Shown: piece by piece, positions 1 through 11,579 of the stretch
How positions within the stretch are numbered: position 1 is the stretch's first letter
Layout: the number at the start of each line of letters is the position of its first letter
Assembly (NCBI RefSeq): GCF_905475395.1
Contig: NC_058339.1
Coordinates: forward strand, 86,252,520 to 86,316,519
Origin: Chrysoperla carnea
Lineage: Eukaryota; Arthropoda; Insecta; Neuroptera; Chrysopidae
Length of the DNA stretch: 64,000 nt
Reading direction: 5' to 3'
The notes under the pieces: generated by a model
Told to the model about the DNA's origin: nothing
The model's input: only the letters and a program-made list of their open reading frames with translations
Databases searched by the model: none
Translations under genes and position numbers: made by a program

Positions 1-33
1 GTGATAAAAAACATTTAGTCCGATTCCCTATTA
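1..33. repeat. Truncated end of a dispersed repeat (family A)
   Basis: The first bases contain TTTAGTCCGATTCCCTATT. The same terminus closes the copies near 5,500 and 23,310, so the window opens inside or at the edge of another copy of this family. Confidence 0.5.
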
Positions 34-2512
34 TATTATTAATTTTCACTCACTGACTTCATCATTTATGTAATAATATTGCCTATATTAAAACTTTTAA
101 CGATATAACCATAGTATGAAACCTAAAATTATAAATATTTTCGCTAGCGGCACTGACTTTGGTTCTGCACGCAACGAAGATTTGCTGATTAATGAAACAG
201 ACATAATATACAAATACTTGTTTTACCGGGTGGGAACATATCCTAATATTTTTTAAAAAAAAAAAAACTTATTTTGTACTTTAAAATTCGCGCTTATTTT
301 AAGTGGAAGCTCGAAATGTTTCCTCTTTACTTTTGATAAATATAATTTATTTTTTAAACATCGTACGAACAAACAAAAAGAGTTTTCCATTTTTTATTTT
401 AACATATGGAAATTTAATATCGTTTTCGACGAAAATTCTGCCTCGACTTTCCTTTTAAGCACTATTGATAAAAGGGCGAAGATGCTCTGTTCACAAAAAA
501 ATGGTATTGCTGCTATAGTCCCCGTAGATTGGAAAGTTGAGAAGATTGGTTCAACCAAAACAAAAGGTTCTCGTGTATTTAAGATTGACTCGGCCAAAAA
601 ATTAGTCTCACAGATAGAAGATTAGCTGGACCAAAAATTTCTCGACCCCAAAAGGTTAAAGACAGTCTTGCGCGTTGTCATTTAAGCCAGCTACGCAATT
701 AAAGAAAGACTTCAAGTAAAAATATTCGTAGAGGAAAAAGTTGACAGGCGTGATAATTTTATGAAAGCAACCTGTATTCGAATGAAGGTGTGTATTATGT
801 TAATTATGTAAGGATTAATAGTCACAAACCTTATAAATTAAGACTAGCCAGGCCAACACCCACATCATTGTCCATACAATTATATCTCATCCCTAAAACG
901 TAAACAAACTTTAAATATATGAGCTTTTTGGAATAGATTTGACCCATTTATTAAAAGTGTTAAACAACCACATTCATGTTATTTAAAATTTAGAAATGTT
1001 ATTCTAATAAATATTATTCCAACTTGATGTCGAACACTTAGAGCTTTTTAAAAGCTGTTATAGTTCTATCTACTTTAACGCTTTTTTGCGTAGGTACTGA
1101 TAAAACATTATTTGTGATTGTTATTTGATTGATTATATTGGAATAAGAAATGTAGCAAACAACACGAGATATATTCATAGCGTATTTCTGGTCAACAATA
1201 TGGAAGTCACAATATGCTGCTTCTGGCATTGTGACTTCCATACGAATCTAAATTTTGGTTAAATTACGACGGTCGTTTAATCTAATTATATCAACCTTTT
1301 CTATTTATTTCCTCAATTATCGTAATTAAATTTTTGTACCCAGAATTTTCAACAGAATTACATTATATCAACTGCAAGTCTATTTAAAAAAAATTAAAAC
1401 TGTACTTATAGTACTGACATTCACTCTCAGTTAATTTTGAATCTAGCATACAGGGTGGTCCGTCTCATAATCATTGGAAAAAAACACAGCACATGATCGT
1501 GTCATCAGACAAAACTATAGATCTTGTAATTGATAACAGAACTTTCAAGGGAGTAATACCCTTCATGTATTTTAGAAATTTGATCGAGAAATGGAGAATC
1601 TGATAAAATGCAGAGATAAGTTTTTAATCCCTATACTAAATGATAAAGTTTACAAAACAAGGATAGATAGGCCCAAATGGTTTTCCAAGACAAAAATCAG
1701 AATGCTATAGAGGTAACTTATTGAGGAGGCCAAGGTCCACCCAGGTCTGTAAAACTGTTTGGTCAGGTCAAGCAGGCTGGTTCAAGTTATAAGAGCAGGA
1801 CTTTATCAAATGATAAGTTGAAATAATGACAATTTCTAAATACACTTATAGCCGAGAAAGCGTTATTTTCTAGATAAATGATTTCTATTAAATTTTTTTT
1901 AAAACGATTTTATTGCGAATATTTTTAAAAACACTGCGCAGAAAAATTAGAATTTTTCCACATTATACTTCAAATATAAGGAGCATTATATAAGTCTATA
2001 GTATCTACAATAAAGTCAGTGCTGCTAGAGATTTTTTTTCGTTAAAATTCATTCAAACTAAATTTTTTTTATGTTGATGGTTTGTATTAGTAGTATTCAT
2101 AACTCACGTTTTACTCAAATATATACATTTTTTTCATATAGAAATAATTAATTTAATGTTTCTAGGTGTGTCTTTTTGCTTTTTATAACACATAAGTTAA
2201 AATAATCATGTAGACTCCTCAATTCAACAAACAACCAGATTCTAGCGCTTTCTATGAAGTATTTGTGTTTATAAGTACTTGTCGCTATTCAATTTGTATG
2301 TTATACACAATGGAATCTGGAACTAGGGTGGATCAAACTCTACCTGATAAATAAGCGGTATGGAAAGATGTAGTACCTAGACTCCTAGATTCCAATATAC
2401 CTTGAAACATTCTGTTTACTAGCTGACTATTCTAAATTATAGTTTCAGGTTTAAACGTTAAATTTTGAGGAGGTAAAGTTTCAAATATGCAAAATCATGT
2501 TGGTATGTATTA
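34..2512. other. Gene-free A+T-rich stretch
   Basis: No open frame here has coding character. The short frames at 394-597 and 1038-1241 (minus) are low-complexity A+T-rich translations. Apart from a short perfect hairpin at 1199-1242 and poly-A/T runs I see no recognisable element. The ACAGGGTGGTCCGTC motif near 1,450 could be a transposon terminus, but no partner end was found. Confidence 0.5.
1199..1242. other. Perfect 15-bp stem hairpin
   Basis: TATGGAAGTCACAAT (1199-1213) is repeated as its exact reverse complement at 1228-1242 with a 14-base loop. It is less A+T-rich than its surroundings. Function unknown; it could be a footprint of an excised element or a small hairpin source. Confidence 0.7.
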
Positions 2513-3655
2513 AAAAAAAAGTTGTGCTACAGGGGTGAGACGAGAAATACTGCAAAATATTCGGACTTTTTTCAATTTTGTAGTTCAATTCAAAAACTAT
2601 GAGCTTTTGGCATTAGTTGCTAATATCATTTTGCAAATATACTAAATTTGGAACAATTTAAGCCTACCCACAGTTCCGTATGTCTAATAGTTTTTGAGAT
2701 ATGATGCTTGAAAAATTTCAGAAATGCTAAAATTTTGAGTTAAGCTTTTGTTAAACCGTTAGAGACAGAACAAAAGTAAATGTAAAAAATGTTCCTCTTA
2801 CCAAAATAAACAATATTTGTTTGAAAAAATTTTTCTTAAACATCATTGTTTCCTCCTGCAGGGGCAAATTTGGTCAAAACTTGGGTGTCCATTTTCGACA
2901 GAAATATAAAAGAAAGAGGTATGAAAATTTGTTGGTAGCTTCAACTTGCGAGAGTTGTGAAAAAAATTATGAAAAAAAGTAAATTAATTTTCTAAAAAAT
3001 ACTTCAAAAAGTGAAGTATTTCGTTTTTCACGTATTACGCAGGTAGCATAACTTTTTTTTGCTTGCAAAACGAAGTTTTACACTCTCCTAAGGTTTCAAA
3101 ATAACATACCAAAAAAGCAGTTTTATATCGCCTTCCAGCCGCCCATTTATACTTGTTGTCGAAAATTTTTCGAAGTATTTTCTGGAAAACTTTTTTTGAT
3201 GTTTTTCAAAAAGCTTTCATAAGGCTTGCAAGTTGAAGCTACTTACAAATTTTCATCTCTCTATCTTTTATATTTTTGGAGACACAAACTTTTGCCCTAA
3301 TTTGTCCCTGCAGGAAAAAACAATGATGTTTACGAAAATTTTTTTCAAAGAAAAGTTGTTTATTTTTTATAAGGAACATTTTTTACCTTTAAACTTTTGT
3401 TCTATCTCTAACGGTTTAACATAAGCATAACTCAAAATTTTGGCATTTCTGAAATTTTTCAAGCATCATATCTCAAAAACTATACTACAGAACTGTGTCG
3501 GCTTCAATTTTTCCAAACTTAGTATACTTTCAAAATTATACTAGCAACTAATGCCCGAAGCTCATAGTTTTTGAGTTGAACTGCAAAAACTGAAAAAAGT
3601 CCGAAAATTTTTATTGCACATATTACGCCTGTAGCATAACTTTTTTTTTTGCTTG
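2513..3655. mobile_element. Fold-back element with about 0.5-kb inverted arms
   Basis: The left arm (about 2513-3005) and right arm (about 3172-3655) are diverged inverted copies of each other. For example, TTTTTGAGATATGATGCTTG near 2,692 pairs with the stretch ending near 3,475, and the CCCTGCAGG-type segment near 2,858 pairs with one near 3,306. The loop segment 3038-3135 (starting near ACGTATTACGCAGGTAGCAT) recurs directly at 3617-3730. Internal sequence (AACCGTTAGAGA, CATTGTTT) is shared with the HE family, so the two are related. There is no coding capacity. It is probably non-autonomous. Confidence 0.75.
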
Positions 3656-4027
3656 CAAAACGTGGTTTCACACTCCTTATATGGGGTCCAAATAACATAC
3701 AAAAAAAGGAGCTTTACATCGCTCTTTGCAATATTAATGTAGGATTTGACTGGCGTAAAAGAAGAAAAATCGTGAAAATTAGGCTTATTTTTTCATTAAT
3801 TTTACTCCTATTTGGCCCCCCTTGGCGAAGCTCATGCTCAGAGTACCGGACTCCTTGAAAGAGAAATATGTAACAAACGATTAAATTTTGAAAATCGTGC
3901 ATTCGTATACAATCGGTGGGAGGTGGTTCAAGATATATTTTGGTATGTTCCATAATGGTACATTATGTTGTTGTACGATGATTCATACATTATGTATCAT
4001 AGTTCCCACGTTTTTATCGATAGTTAT

Positions 4028-4588
4028 TATACCATGTATATATGAAATATACATAGTATATTAAGTTTAGTCCCAAGTTTGTAACGCTTAAAAATAATGA
4101 TGAAAGGAAAAAAATTTTGTCATAGGTGTTCATAAAATCACCTAATTAGTCCATTTCCGGTTGTCCCTCCGTCCGTCCGTCTGTGGACACGATAACTCAA
4201 AAACGAAAAAAGATATCGAGCTGAAATTTTTAAAGCGTACTCAGGACGTAAAAAGTGAGGTCAAGTTCGCAAATGAGCATCATAGGACAATTGGATCTTG
4301 GGTCCGTAGGACCCATTTTGTAAACCGTTAGAGATAGAACAAAAATTTAAATGTAAAAAATGTACCTTATCAAAAATTAAACAACTTTTGTTTGAACCAT
4401 TTTTTCGTAAACATCACTGTTTACCGGTGAGGGCGCTAATTAGGCGGAAATTTTATAATATGTACTATACTTAATTATCAGTTATGTATGTGTCACATGT
4501 TTGTATGTGTAATGTGATAAAGAAATCAACACTGACAATGCATGGTATTTCAACAATTAACTCAGTCAATTGTTTGTTTTCACTTGTT
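4028..4588 (+). mobile_element. HE repeat family, full-length copy 1
   Basis: It starts with TTATACCATGTATATATG, a near-palindromic hairpin, and ends in AACAATTAACTCAGTCAATTG followed by TTTGTTTTCACTTGTT. Internal landmarks shared by all copies: TTTAGTCCCAAGTTTGTAAC, a CCGTCCGTCCGTC run, ACTCAGGACGT, AACCGTTAGAGA and GTTTACC near GAGGGCGC. The ends are not inverted repeats of each other. No ORF is present, so it is non-autonomous. Other copies: 16849, 34781, 37836, 39112 and 42172; partial at 20779 and 54357. Confidence 0.8.
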
Positions 4589-5160
4589 TATTATTTAAAT
4601 TCTGAACTAAATACATATTGTTGAAGAATAAAATTGTTATAAACAAGAGAAAATTTCCATTCTTATTTTTCTATGTATGGCTTTATATGTAAATATAAGT
4701 TTTGTTGCTACACCCTCCCCTATGCTATATGTGTATGTTCGAAGTGTAACAATTTTGTTAGAATAACATAATTTAGTCGTCAGTTGCATGCCTTTTATGC
4801 AAATTTAAATGCATTTATTATGTAACATTGTAATATTTTTAAAAACTATGGGTTTTTTTTTGTTTGTTTCTTTATTAATTAGAATAACGCACTCATATAA
4901 ATAATAATTAATATTTAAAAACATATGGTGAGCATGTGTTATTAAAATTTAATAACATGACGCCACACGAATTCATTAAATTATATATTCATTCCTTTCA
5001 AAAATTTGCATGCTAATCAAATTGATTTTTGTGAACTAAAAGATATAATCAAAATTCAATCGATTAATTTTGTTCTATATGAAACTACTTTTTATAGTCT
5101 TTTTGAGAATACTTCATCAATTATCGATATTGATCGGATATTAACAATTTATTTCAATTA
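4589..5160. other. A+T-rich spacer without a recognised element
   Basis: Nothing recognisable beyond simple A/T runs. The frame that starts at 5006 runs into the family A repeat and is not supported as a gene. Confidence 0.4.
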
Positions 5161-5179
5161 CCGTAATCAGAACACAGTA

Positions 5180-5525
5180 GGGTATAATCCTGATGCCGAA
5201 TTGGTCATATTACCCATAAAAATGTAAAAATAGACTTGACACCATGACAAAATTTGAAAGTGAAATTAAAATTAATTAAAAAATGAAGAAGTTATAAGCA
5301 ATCAAAGATTGTATTCAAAGGTTGCCCATCTCCTTTTAACAAAACAATGTTTTATGAGTAGATAATCTCTATAGCGACACCCACGTATGAAGTCACTACT
5401 AGCACGTATCTTCCTCTTTGTATAATAGTAAAGATTTTTAAAAACCAACTTCACTTTTCTATTTGTGAAGTGAGAATTCTTCATCTGAAGTAATGAAAAA
5501 AATTTAGTCCGATACCCTATTCATT
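5180..5525. repeat. Dispersed repeat family A, copy 2
   Basis: This stretch matches 23025-23335 closely over most of its length; shared blocks include GAAGTTATAAGCAATCAAAG and GAATTCTTCATCTGAAGT. Its first part (AATCCTGATGCCGAATTGG, ATATTACCCATAAAA) also matches 47080-47165 in inverted orientation. It ends in TTTAGTCCGATACCCTATT. The peptide NPxxELxILPIK seen in two short frames comes only from this shared repeat DNA. Confidence 0.7.
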
Positions 5526-5935
5526 TTTGAAGCAACAAAATGTAAGAATATTTTTTCAGTTTTTCTAAATTTAAAGCTTGGGTGCTTTGAATTTTGCCAG
5601 AAATAAAACATGTTCATTGTACTTATCTCCGCTTCTATCTAAATTGAAACAAATATCATAACTATCCCGATTAAATCTTTCAAATTAAAAAAAAAGAGCA
5701 GCAAGTTTTTCGTACTTTATAATTATATAATTATATAATTGTCGTAGTTTAAATGAATTTTTGTTGATTCCAAAACAAATTATTGATTTTTTTCTATAAA
5801 ATTCGAGAATATGAGAGTATTGTCTATAAACTTACTTGAATTAAAATACTACTTTGATTAATGATTATGATATTTTAAATGTATTAACTATTTATGTATA
5901 ATAATTATATGTATTTATTAGAAAAACTAGAAATA

Positions 5936-6726
5936 AGGGAAAGTGGTCTATAATGATCCCTCTAGGGTAAAATGATTCCTCGTTGTTTTAAGTAAACCAT
6001 AAAAGCTTTCTAGTTCATAGATCTTTCTTTATCGATAGATGGTTTCCACGCGATCAAATTAATCGTTCAACAAAAACTTATGGTGATGTATAAGCTAATT
6101 TGTGTTTCGTTGCAAAAATATTAATTTTACTGCTTATGATTTATGGTAAGACACATTTCAACGTAAAATTTCTTTTTTAGTTTTTGCCGACTGGCTGTTT
6201 TTACTCTTGGCTTTTGTTGATTTTTAATAATATTATAACACATTTTCATAGGCGTATAATAAATTTTAAGACGAAATTCAAATATGTCGTTACGGGTAAA
6301 ATCATCCCCTTTATATAGGCTAAAATGATCCCTATTTTGTGGATTAAATTATAATAGATAAAATGATCTCCCATCATTCCACGGGTCTTGAATGTGTTGA
6401 TTTAGATGAATTTACCAGTGATTTTTGTTTTTATACTAATCGTTGATGCAATGTAAAAGAATAGTTAATAGTTTATGTGAACTGTTTGCTAAAAAATGCA
6501 ATGAAATCGTTATACCCACTATCCTTACAAGGTCGATCAAAACGATCCCTTTTGAGAAATATTGAATAGTTCTAAAAATTTGAACAGATCAAAAGAAATT
6601 TATATAAGGATATTGTAACATTTGAATAAAGAAATCGAAAATATTTCGACGTTGTACATATGTCGAATAGTTTGGCTATAAATTACATTTTTGCTTAGGG
6701 GGATCATTTTAGACTACCTTCCCCTA
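5936..6726. mobile_element. About 790-bp element with imperfect terminal inverted repeats
   Basis: The left end reads GGGAAAGTGGTCTATAATGATCC. The right end, reverse-complemented, reads GGGGAAGGTAGTCTAAAATG and continues ATCCCC. The motif TAAAATGATCC recurs inside, near 5,967, 6,330 and 6,358. There is no coding frame. It is a MITE-like DNA transposon derivative; superfamily not assigned. Confidence 0.6.
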
Positions 6727-6729
6727 CCT

Positions 6730-7780
6730 ATTCATTAGAAATAATATTCCACGAAAATGTAATTGGACAATACGTTTCAAGGGCAGTCAGCTTGTTACAA
6801 ACTAACAAATGTATAATAATCTCTATATAAAATTATTGGACACATAATAAATTACTTTATTTAATATAATATTATATTATAGGTAATGAATGGATAGGTA
6901 TTATTTGTCATTGATTTGCAAAAATTCTAACACAATAGAAAATTGTTTTTGTTATTTCAACCATAATCGATTTTCGATATAAAACTATCTCTTTTTTATA
7001 ATTTATATGAAGCGATAAAAATTGATGACAAGTAATCTTTGAAATTTCATGACATCCCTTGCCTTAAAATATTGCTTTATTATTAACTTACTCACCACTT
7101 CGCTACGTTGACTAGGATTTAAAAATCAATATGAAATGATTAGCTTGTCAACAAGCAGTCAGAATAATCAATGTTTTGGAAAATTTTCATTAAAAAAAAT
7201 TTTATTTTTAGTTTATTCAAAACCATTTTGACAACCTCAGCCTACCTGCATTCTGATAAAAAACATATGAACTGCCCATATCTCCAAGCCATTGAAATGC
7301 CCATAAAATGGGTTATATTTTAACTAACAAAAAAATGTTCTACTTCTTATCTAGGTAGCGTTTTAGAATTTGCATTTTTTGCTAATTCAATTGAAAATTA
7401 TGAATTATTAATTTATTTTATTTAATCTTTTAAAATTTCAATACTGATGAAATGACAAAATTGGATTTTTTAAATAAATATTTATAGCGTTCTGGCAACA
7501 ATTAGGAGCAATTGTAAATGTTCTTGCAAAAATTGTATGAAGTAAAAATATTGTCGAAAGTAATTTCCTAAAATTTTATGACTTATACTTTAACAAAAAT
7601 AAACCCTATCTCTTACCCTCTTTAAAAAATTTTGGGTAGTCCATCCCGGCCACACATGACTGCCAGAAGTGGTTTTTCAGTATCTGTTGGTATTGAGGTT
7701 TTACTATGAAAAGTTTCGTGACATTTGAAATGACCACCTAAAATTGGTCACTGGCTCTTGGTCTATAAAGTAATCAGTCA
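6730..7780. other. A+T-rich spacer, no gene recognised
   Basis: Read on both strands; no coding frame, TIR pair or tandem repeat stood out. Confidence 0.4.
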
Positions 7781-7788
7781 GTTGAAAT

Positions 7789-8499
7789 CAGGGTTCGAGG
7801 ATATATACCAACGGATATATATCATGATATATATATCCGATATATATCCCATATATATCACGTGAATTTTTATGATATATATCAATAAAAAAATGATTTA
7901 AAAAAATTTAATATTATTTAGTAATTTTTGGCGTTTGTTACCGTACTTCTACTTCCCAAATTTTGATGGCATTGGAGTAGAGTTAAAACCTACTAATACT
8001 AAGCTCGAATCGTGTCGTGTCAGAAAAAGTTCGTTACTAAAGAGTAAGTTAAAGTTAGATTCAGAATCGGAAGATGATCTGGCTTTATCTTCCTTGCAGT
8101 CAAACCACGCACAATAACAGTTTATTACGAATGACTGATGACTGATTTGATAACTAAAAGACTGACTATACTCTAGAGTTATTATTTGTAATGTTTATTG
8201 TTTTGTTGCCTTAGTGTAGCTTTGACCATTGACTGATAACAATTTATTAAATTGTTTTTTGTTTTAAAGTTGATTTTTATTTATAAAAATTTTATTTTTT
8301 TTATTTGATTTTGCCTGATCTTGAAGAATATTTTATGTTTTGGTTTCATTTGTCTGATTTGAAGTGCCTAAGTAAATAAAACCTTTAAAACATTTTAGTT
8401 TTTTTTTAAATATCAAAATTTTGCTATATATCGGATATATATAAAAAAATATCCGATATTTTGATATTTATAATAAATATCGGATATTTTCGAACCCTG
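7789..8499. mobile_element. hAT-type DNA element with CAGGGTTCG termini
   Basis: The left end is CAGGGTTCGAGGATATATA. The right end is the inverse, ATATTTTCGAACCCTG. Subterminal regions are rich in ATATCCGATAT-type repeats. CAGGG TIRs are typical of hAT elements. The flanking 8-mers (GTTGAAAT and CAAAGTAT) do not match, so the target duplication is lost or one flank has rearranged. A 60-codon frame at 7935-8117 (with SESEDDLALSSL) may be a transposase tail, but I cannot show this. The right edge abuts the satellite array exactly. Confidence 0.7.
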
Positions 8500-10966
8500 C
8501 AAAGTATGTAATCCTACTAAATTTGGGCCATACTTTTCAAATTTTTGTTCAAAATTAACCTAGCACTAATAGGTTTCAATAATGTGGAGGTCTGGTTTCG
8601 GAATTAAGCACATAAGTGATAACTAGCGAAAAACTGACATCACAGCTGAAAAGAATGACCCAAAATTAGTGGGTTTCAAAAAAAATTACAATAAGATCGG
8701 ATCAAAATTGCCTGTGTTATTAAAAAAATCGAATTTTTGAACTTGATGACGTCATCAAAATTCAAATTTTTTAATTTTGCTCTATTACATCGAAATTTTA
8801 TCCAATTTTGATAAACAAAGTATGTAATCCTACTTAATTTGGGCCATACTTTTTAAATTTTTGGTCAAAATTAACCTAGCACTAATAGGTTTCAAGAATG
8901 TGGAGGTCTGGTTTCAGAATTAAGCACATAAGTGACAACTAGCGAAAAACTGACATCACAGTTGAAAAGAATGACCCAAAATTAGTGGGTTTCAAAAAAA
9001 ATTCCAATAAGATCGGATCAAAATTGCCTGTGTTATTAAAAAAATCGAATTTTTGAACTTGATGACGTCATCAAAATTCAAAATTTTTAATTTTGCTCTA
9101 TTACATCGAAATTTTATCCAATTTTGATAAACAAAGTATGTAATCCTACTTAATTTGGGCCATACTTTTCAAATTTTTGGTCAAAATTAACGTAGCACTA
9201 ATAGGTTTCAAGAATGTGGAGGTCTGGTTTCGGAATTAAGCACATAAGTGATAACTAGCGAAAAACTGACATCATAGCTGAAAAGAATGACCCAAAATTA
9301 GTGGGTTTCAAAAAAAATTCCAATAAGATCGGATCAAAATTGCCTGTGTTATTAAAAAAATCGAATTTTTGAACTTGATGACGTCATCAAAATTCAAAAT
9401 TTTTAATTTTGCTCTATTACATCGAAATTTTATCCAATTTTGATAAACAAAGTATGTAATCCTACTTAATTTGGGCCATACTTTTCAAATTTTTGGTCAA
9501 AATTAACCTAGCACTAATAGGTTTCAAGAATGTGGAGGTCTGGTTTCGGAATTAAGCACATAAGTGATAACTAGCGAAAAACTGACATCATAGCTGAAAA
9601 GAATGACCCAAAATTAGTGGGTTTCAAAAAAAAACCAATAAGATCGGATCAAAATTGCCTGTGTTATTAAAAAAATCGAATTTTTGAACTTGATGACGTC
9701 ATCAAAATTCAAAATTTTTAATTTTGCTCTATTACATCGAAATTTTATCCAATTTTGATAAACAAAGTATGTAATCCTACTTAATTTGGGCCATACTTTT
9801 CAAATTTTTGGTCAAAATTAACCTAGCACTAATAGGTTTCAAGAATGTGGAGGTCTGGTTTCGGAATTAAGCACATAAGTGATAACTAGCGAAAAACTGA
9901 CACCATAGCTGAAAAGAATGACCCAAAATTAGTGGGTTTCAAAAAAAATTCCAAAAAGATCGGATCAAAATTGGCTGTGTTTTTTAAAAAAATCAAATTT
10001 TTGAACTTGATGACGTCATCAAAATTCAAAATATTTAATTTTGCTCTATTACATCGAAATTTTATCCAATTTTGATAAACAAAGTATGTAATCCTACTTA
10101 ATTTGGGCCATACTTTTCAAATTTTTGGTCAAAATTAACCTAGCACTAATAGGTTTCAAGAATGTGGAGGTCTGGTTTCGGAATTAAGCACATAAGTGAT
10201 AACTAGCGAAAAACTGACATCATAGCTGAAAAGAATGACCCAAAATTAGTGGGTTTCAAAAAAAATTCCAATAAGATCGGATCAAAATTGCCTGTGTTAT
10301 TAAAAAAATCGAATTTTTGAACTTGATGACGTCATCAAAATTCAAAATTTTTAATTTTGCTCTATTACATCGAAATTTTATCCAATTTTGATAAACAAAG
10401 TATGTAATCCTACTTAATTTGGGCCATACTTTTCAAATTTTTGGTCAAAATTAACCTAGCACTAATAGGTTTCAAGAATGTGGAGGTCTGGTTTCGGAAT
10501 TAAGCACATAAGTGATAACTAGCGAAAAACTGACATCATAGCTGAAAAGAATGACCCAAAATTAGTGGGTTTCAAAAAAAATTCCAAAAAGATCGGATCA
10601 AAATTGGCTGTGTTTTTTAAAAAAATCAAATTTTTGAACTTGATGACGTCATCAAAATTCAAAATATTTAATTTTGCTCTATTACATCGAAATTTTATCC
10701 AATTTTGATAAACAAAGTATGTAATCCTACTTAATTTGGGCCGTACTTTTCAAATTTGTGGTAAAATTAACCTAGCACTAATAGGTTTCAAGAATGTGGA
10801 GGTCTGGTTTCGGAATTAAGCACATAAGTGATAACTAGCGAAAAACTGACATCACAGCTGAAAAGAATGACCCAAAATTAGTGGGTTTCAAAAAAAATTC
10901 CAATAAGATCGGATCAAAATTGCTTGTGTTATTAAAAAAATCGAATTTTTGAACTTGATGACTTTT
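8500..10966. repeat. Tandem satellite, about 316-bp monomer, seven full copies plus one truncated
   Basis: The landmark AAAGTATGTAATCCTACT (final T is A-like in copy 1) begins at 8501, 8817, 9133, 9449, 9764, 10081, 10397 and 10714, giving spacings of 315-317. Copies are highly similar. Monomers 5 and 7 share private variants (CCAAAAAGATCGG, TTGGCTGTGTTTTTTAAA, AAATATTTAATTTTGC), which suggests duplication of a two-monomer block of about 633 bp. The eighth monomer breaks off inside the GATGACGTCATC palindrome. There are no coding frames. Confidence 0.95.
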
Positions 10967-11183
10967 ACAATTCAAAAATTGTTGTTTTAATATTTCACTT
11001 TTATGCAACGGAATGCTAAAAATTAAATGAAAAGCAACGACATATACATACGAAGAAAATTACCTGTGAAATACAAAAAAAAAGCTTGGCAAGTTCCGTT
11101 ACTTATACACCTAGCAGGTATGTTTATATACATACATATTAATATATTACTTCATGTCTTATAGAAAATGAAAAGTTTATTAT

Positions 11184-11225
11184 GATTGGTGGAAATTGAC
11201 GTTGTCAAGGAAACGGCGTTGCAAC
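11184..11225 (+). promoter_or_regulatory. Candidate RFX X-box with inverted CCAAT box
   Basis: GTTGTCAAGGAAAC (11201-11214) fits the insect RFX consensus RYYVYY-N1-3-RRHRAC at every position. An inverted CCAAT (ATTGG) lies about 12 bp upstream and a perfect palindrome GTTGCAAC follows at 11218-11225. RFX factors drive ciliary genes in animals. The site lies about 640 bp upstream of the start codon of the five-exon gene, on the side expected for its promoter. The transcription start is not known. Confidence 0.5.
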
Positions 11226-11363
11226 ACGTTATAATCGTAAAATAATACATACAACACATATATAATATTAACAATATAATACATACGTGTTAACGACTCC
11301 AGTTTTTCGTATACATAAAATAATTTAAATACTCCGTTATTATTTTTCGTTATTACAAAACGG

Positions 11364-11369
11364 TATAAA
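11364..11369 (+). promoter_or_regulatory. Possible TATA box
   Basis: TATAAA sits in CGGTATAAATTTTC about 150 bp downstream of the X-box and 85 bp before a small upstream ORF. In DNA this A+T-rich such a match is cheap, so support is weak. Confidence 0.25.
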
Positions 11370-11450
11370 TTTTCAAGTTGAAAATAAAAAAAAAGAGGCT
11401 TTTATTTTTTTTTTTAATTTGGGTGTAAATCAATTTTAATTTTAAAAACA

Positions 11451-11579
11451 ATGCCTACAGTGAAACTTGTGAAAAAAACCGTTAAAGATAAATATAATCG
11501 ATTTAAAAAGATTGCCATTTCAAAAATTTATTTAATAAAATATGAAAAAATTGATATACCATCACCAGAAAATGTTTAA
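11451..11579 (+). CDS. Small upstream ORF or micropeptide, 42 codons
   Basis: The ATG has a good context (AAAACAATG) and opens a 42-codon frame beginning MPTVKLVKKTVKDKY and ending IDIPSPENV. The product would be very basic (many Lys) with no membrane segment. The frame lies between the candidate promoter and the start codon of the five-exon gene, so it may be an upstream ORF in its 5' leader or a separate short exon. Codon content (CCT ACA GTG, GAT AAA, CCA TCA CCA GAA) looks less random than neighbouring A/T runs. No family recognised. It could be chance. Confidence 0.35.
   Translation: MPTVKLVKKTVKDKYNRFKKIAISKIYLIKYEKIDIPSPENV

Noticed and set aside
7935..8117. 60-codon frame inside the hAT element as a host gene
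   Set aside because: It lies between transposon ends and is probably a transposase remnant at best.
8500..10966. Possible CRISPR-like or coding tandem array
   Set aside because: Monomers are about 316 bp, contiguous without spacers and full of stops; this is a eukaryotic satellite.
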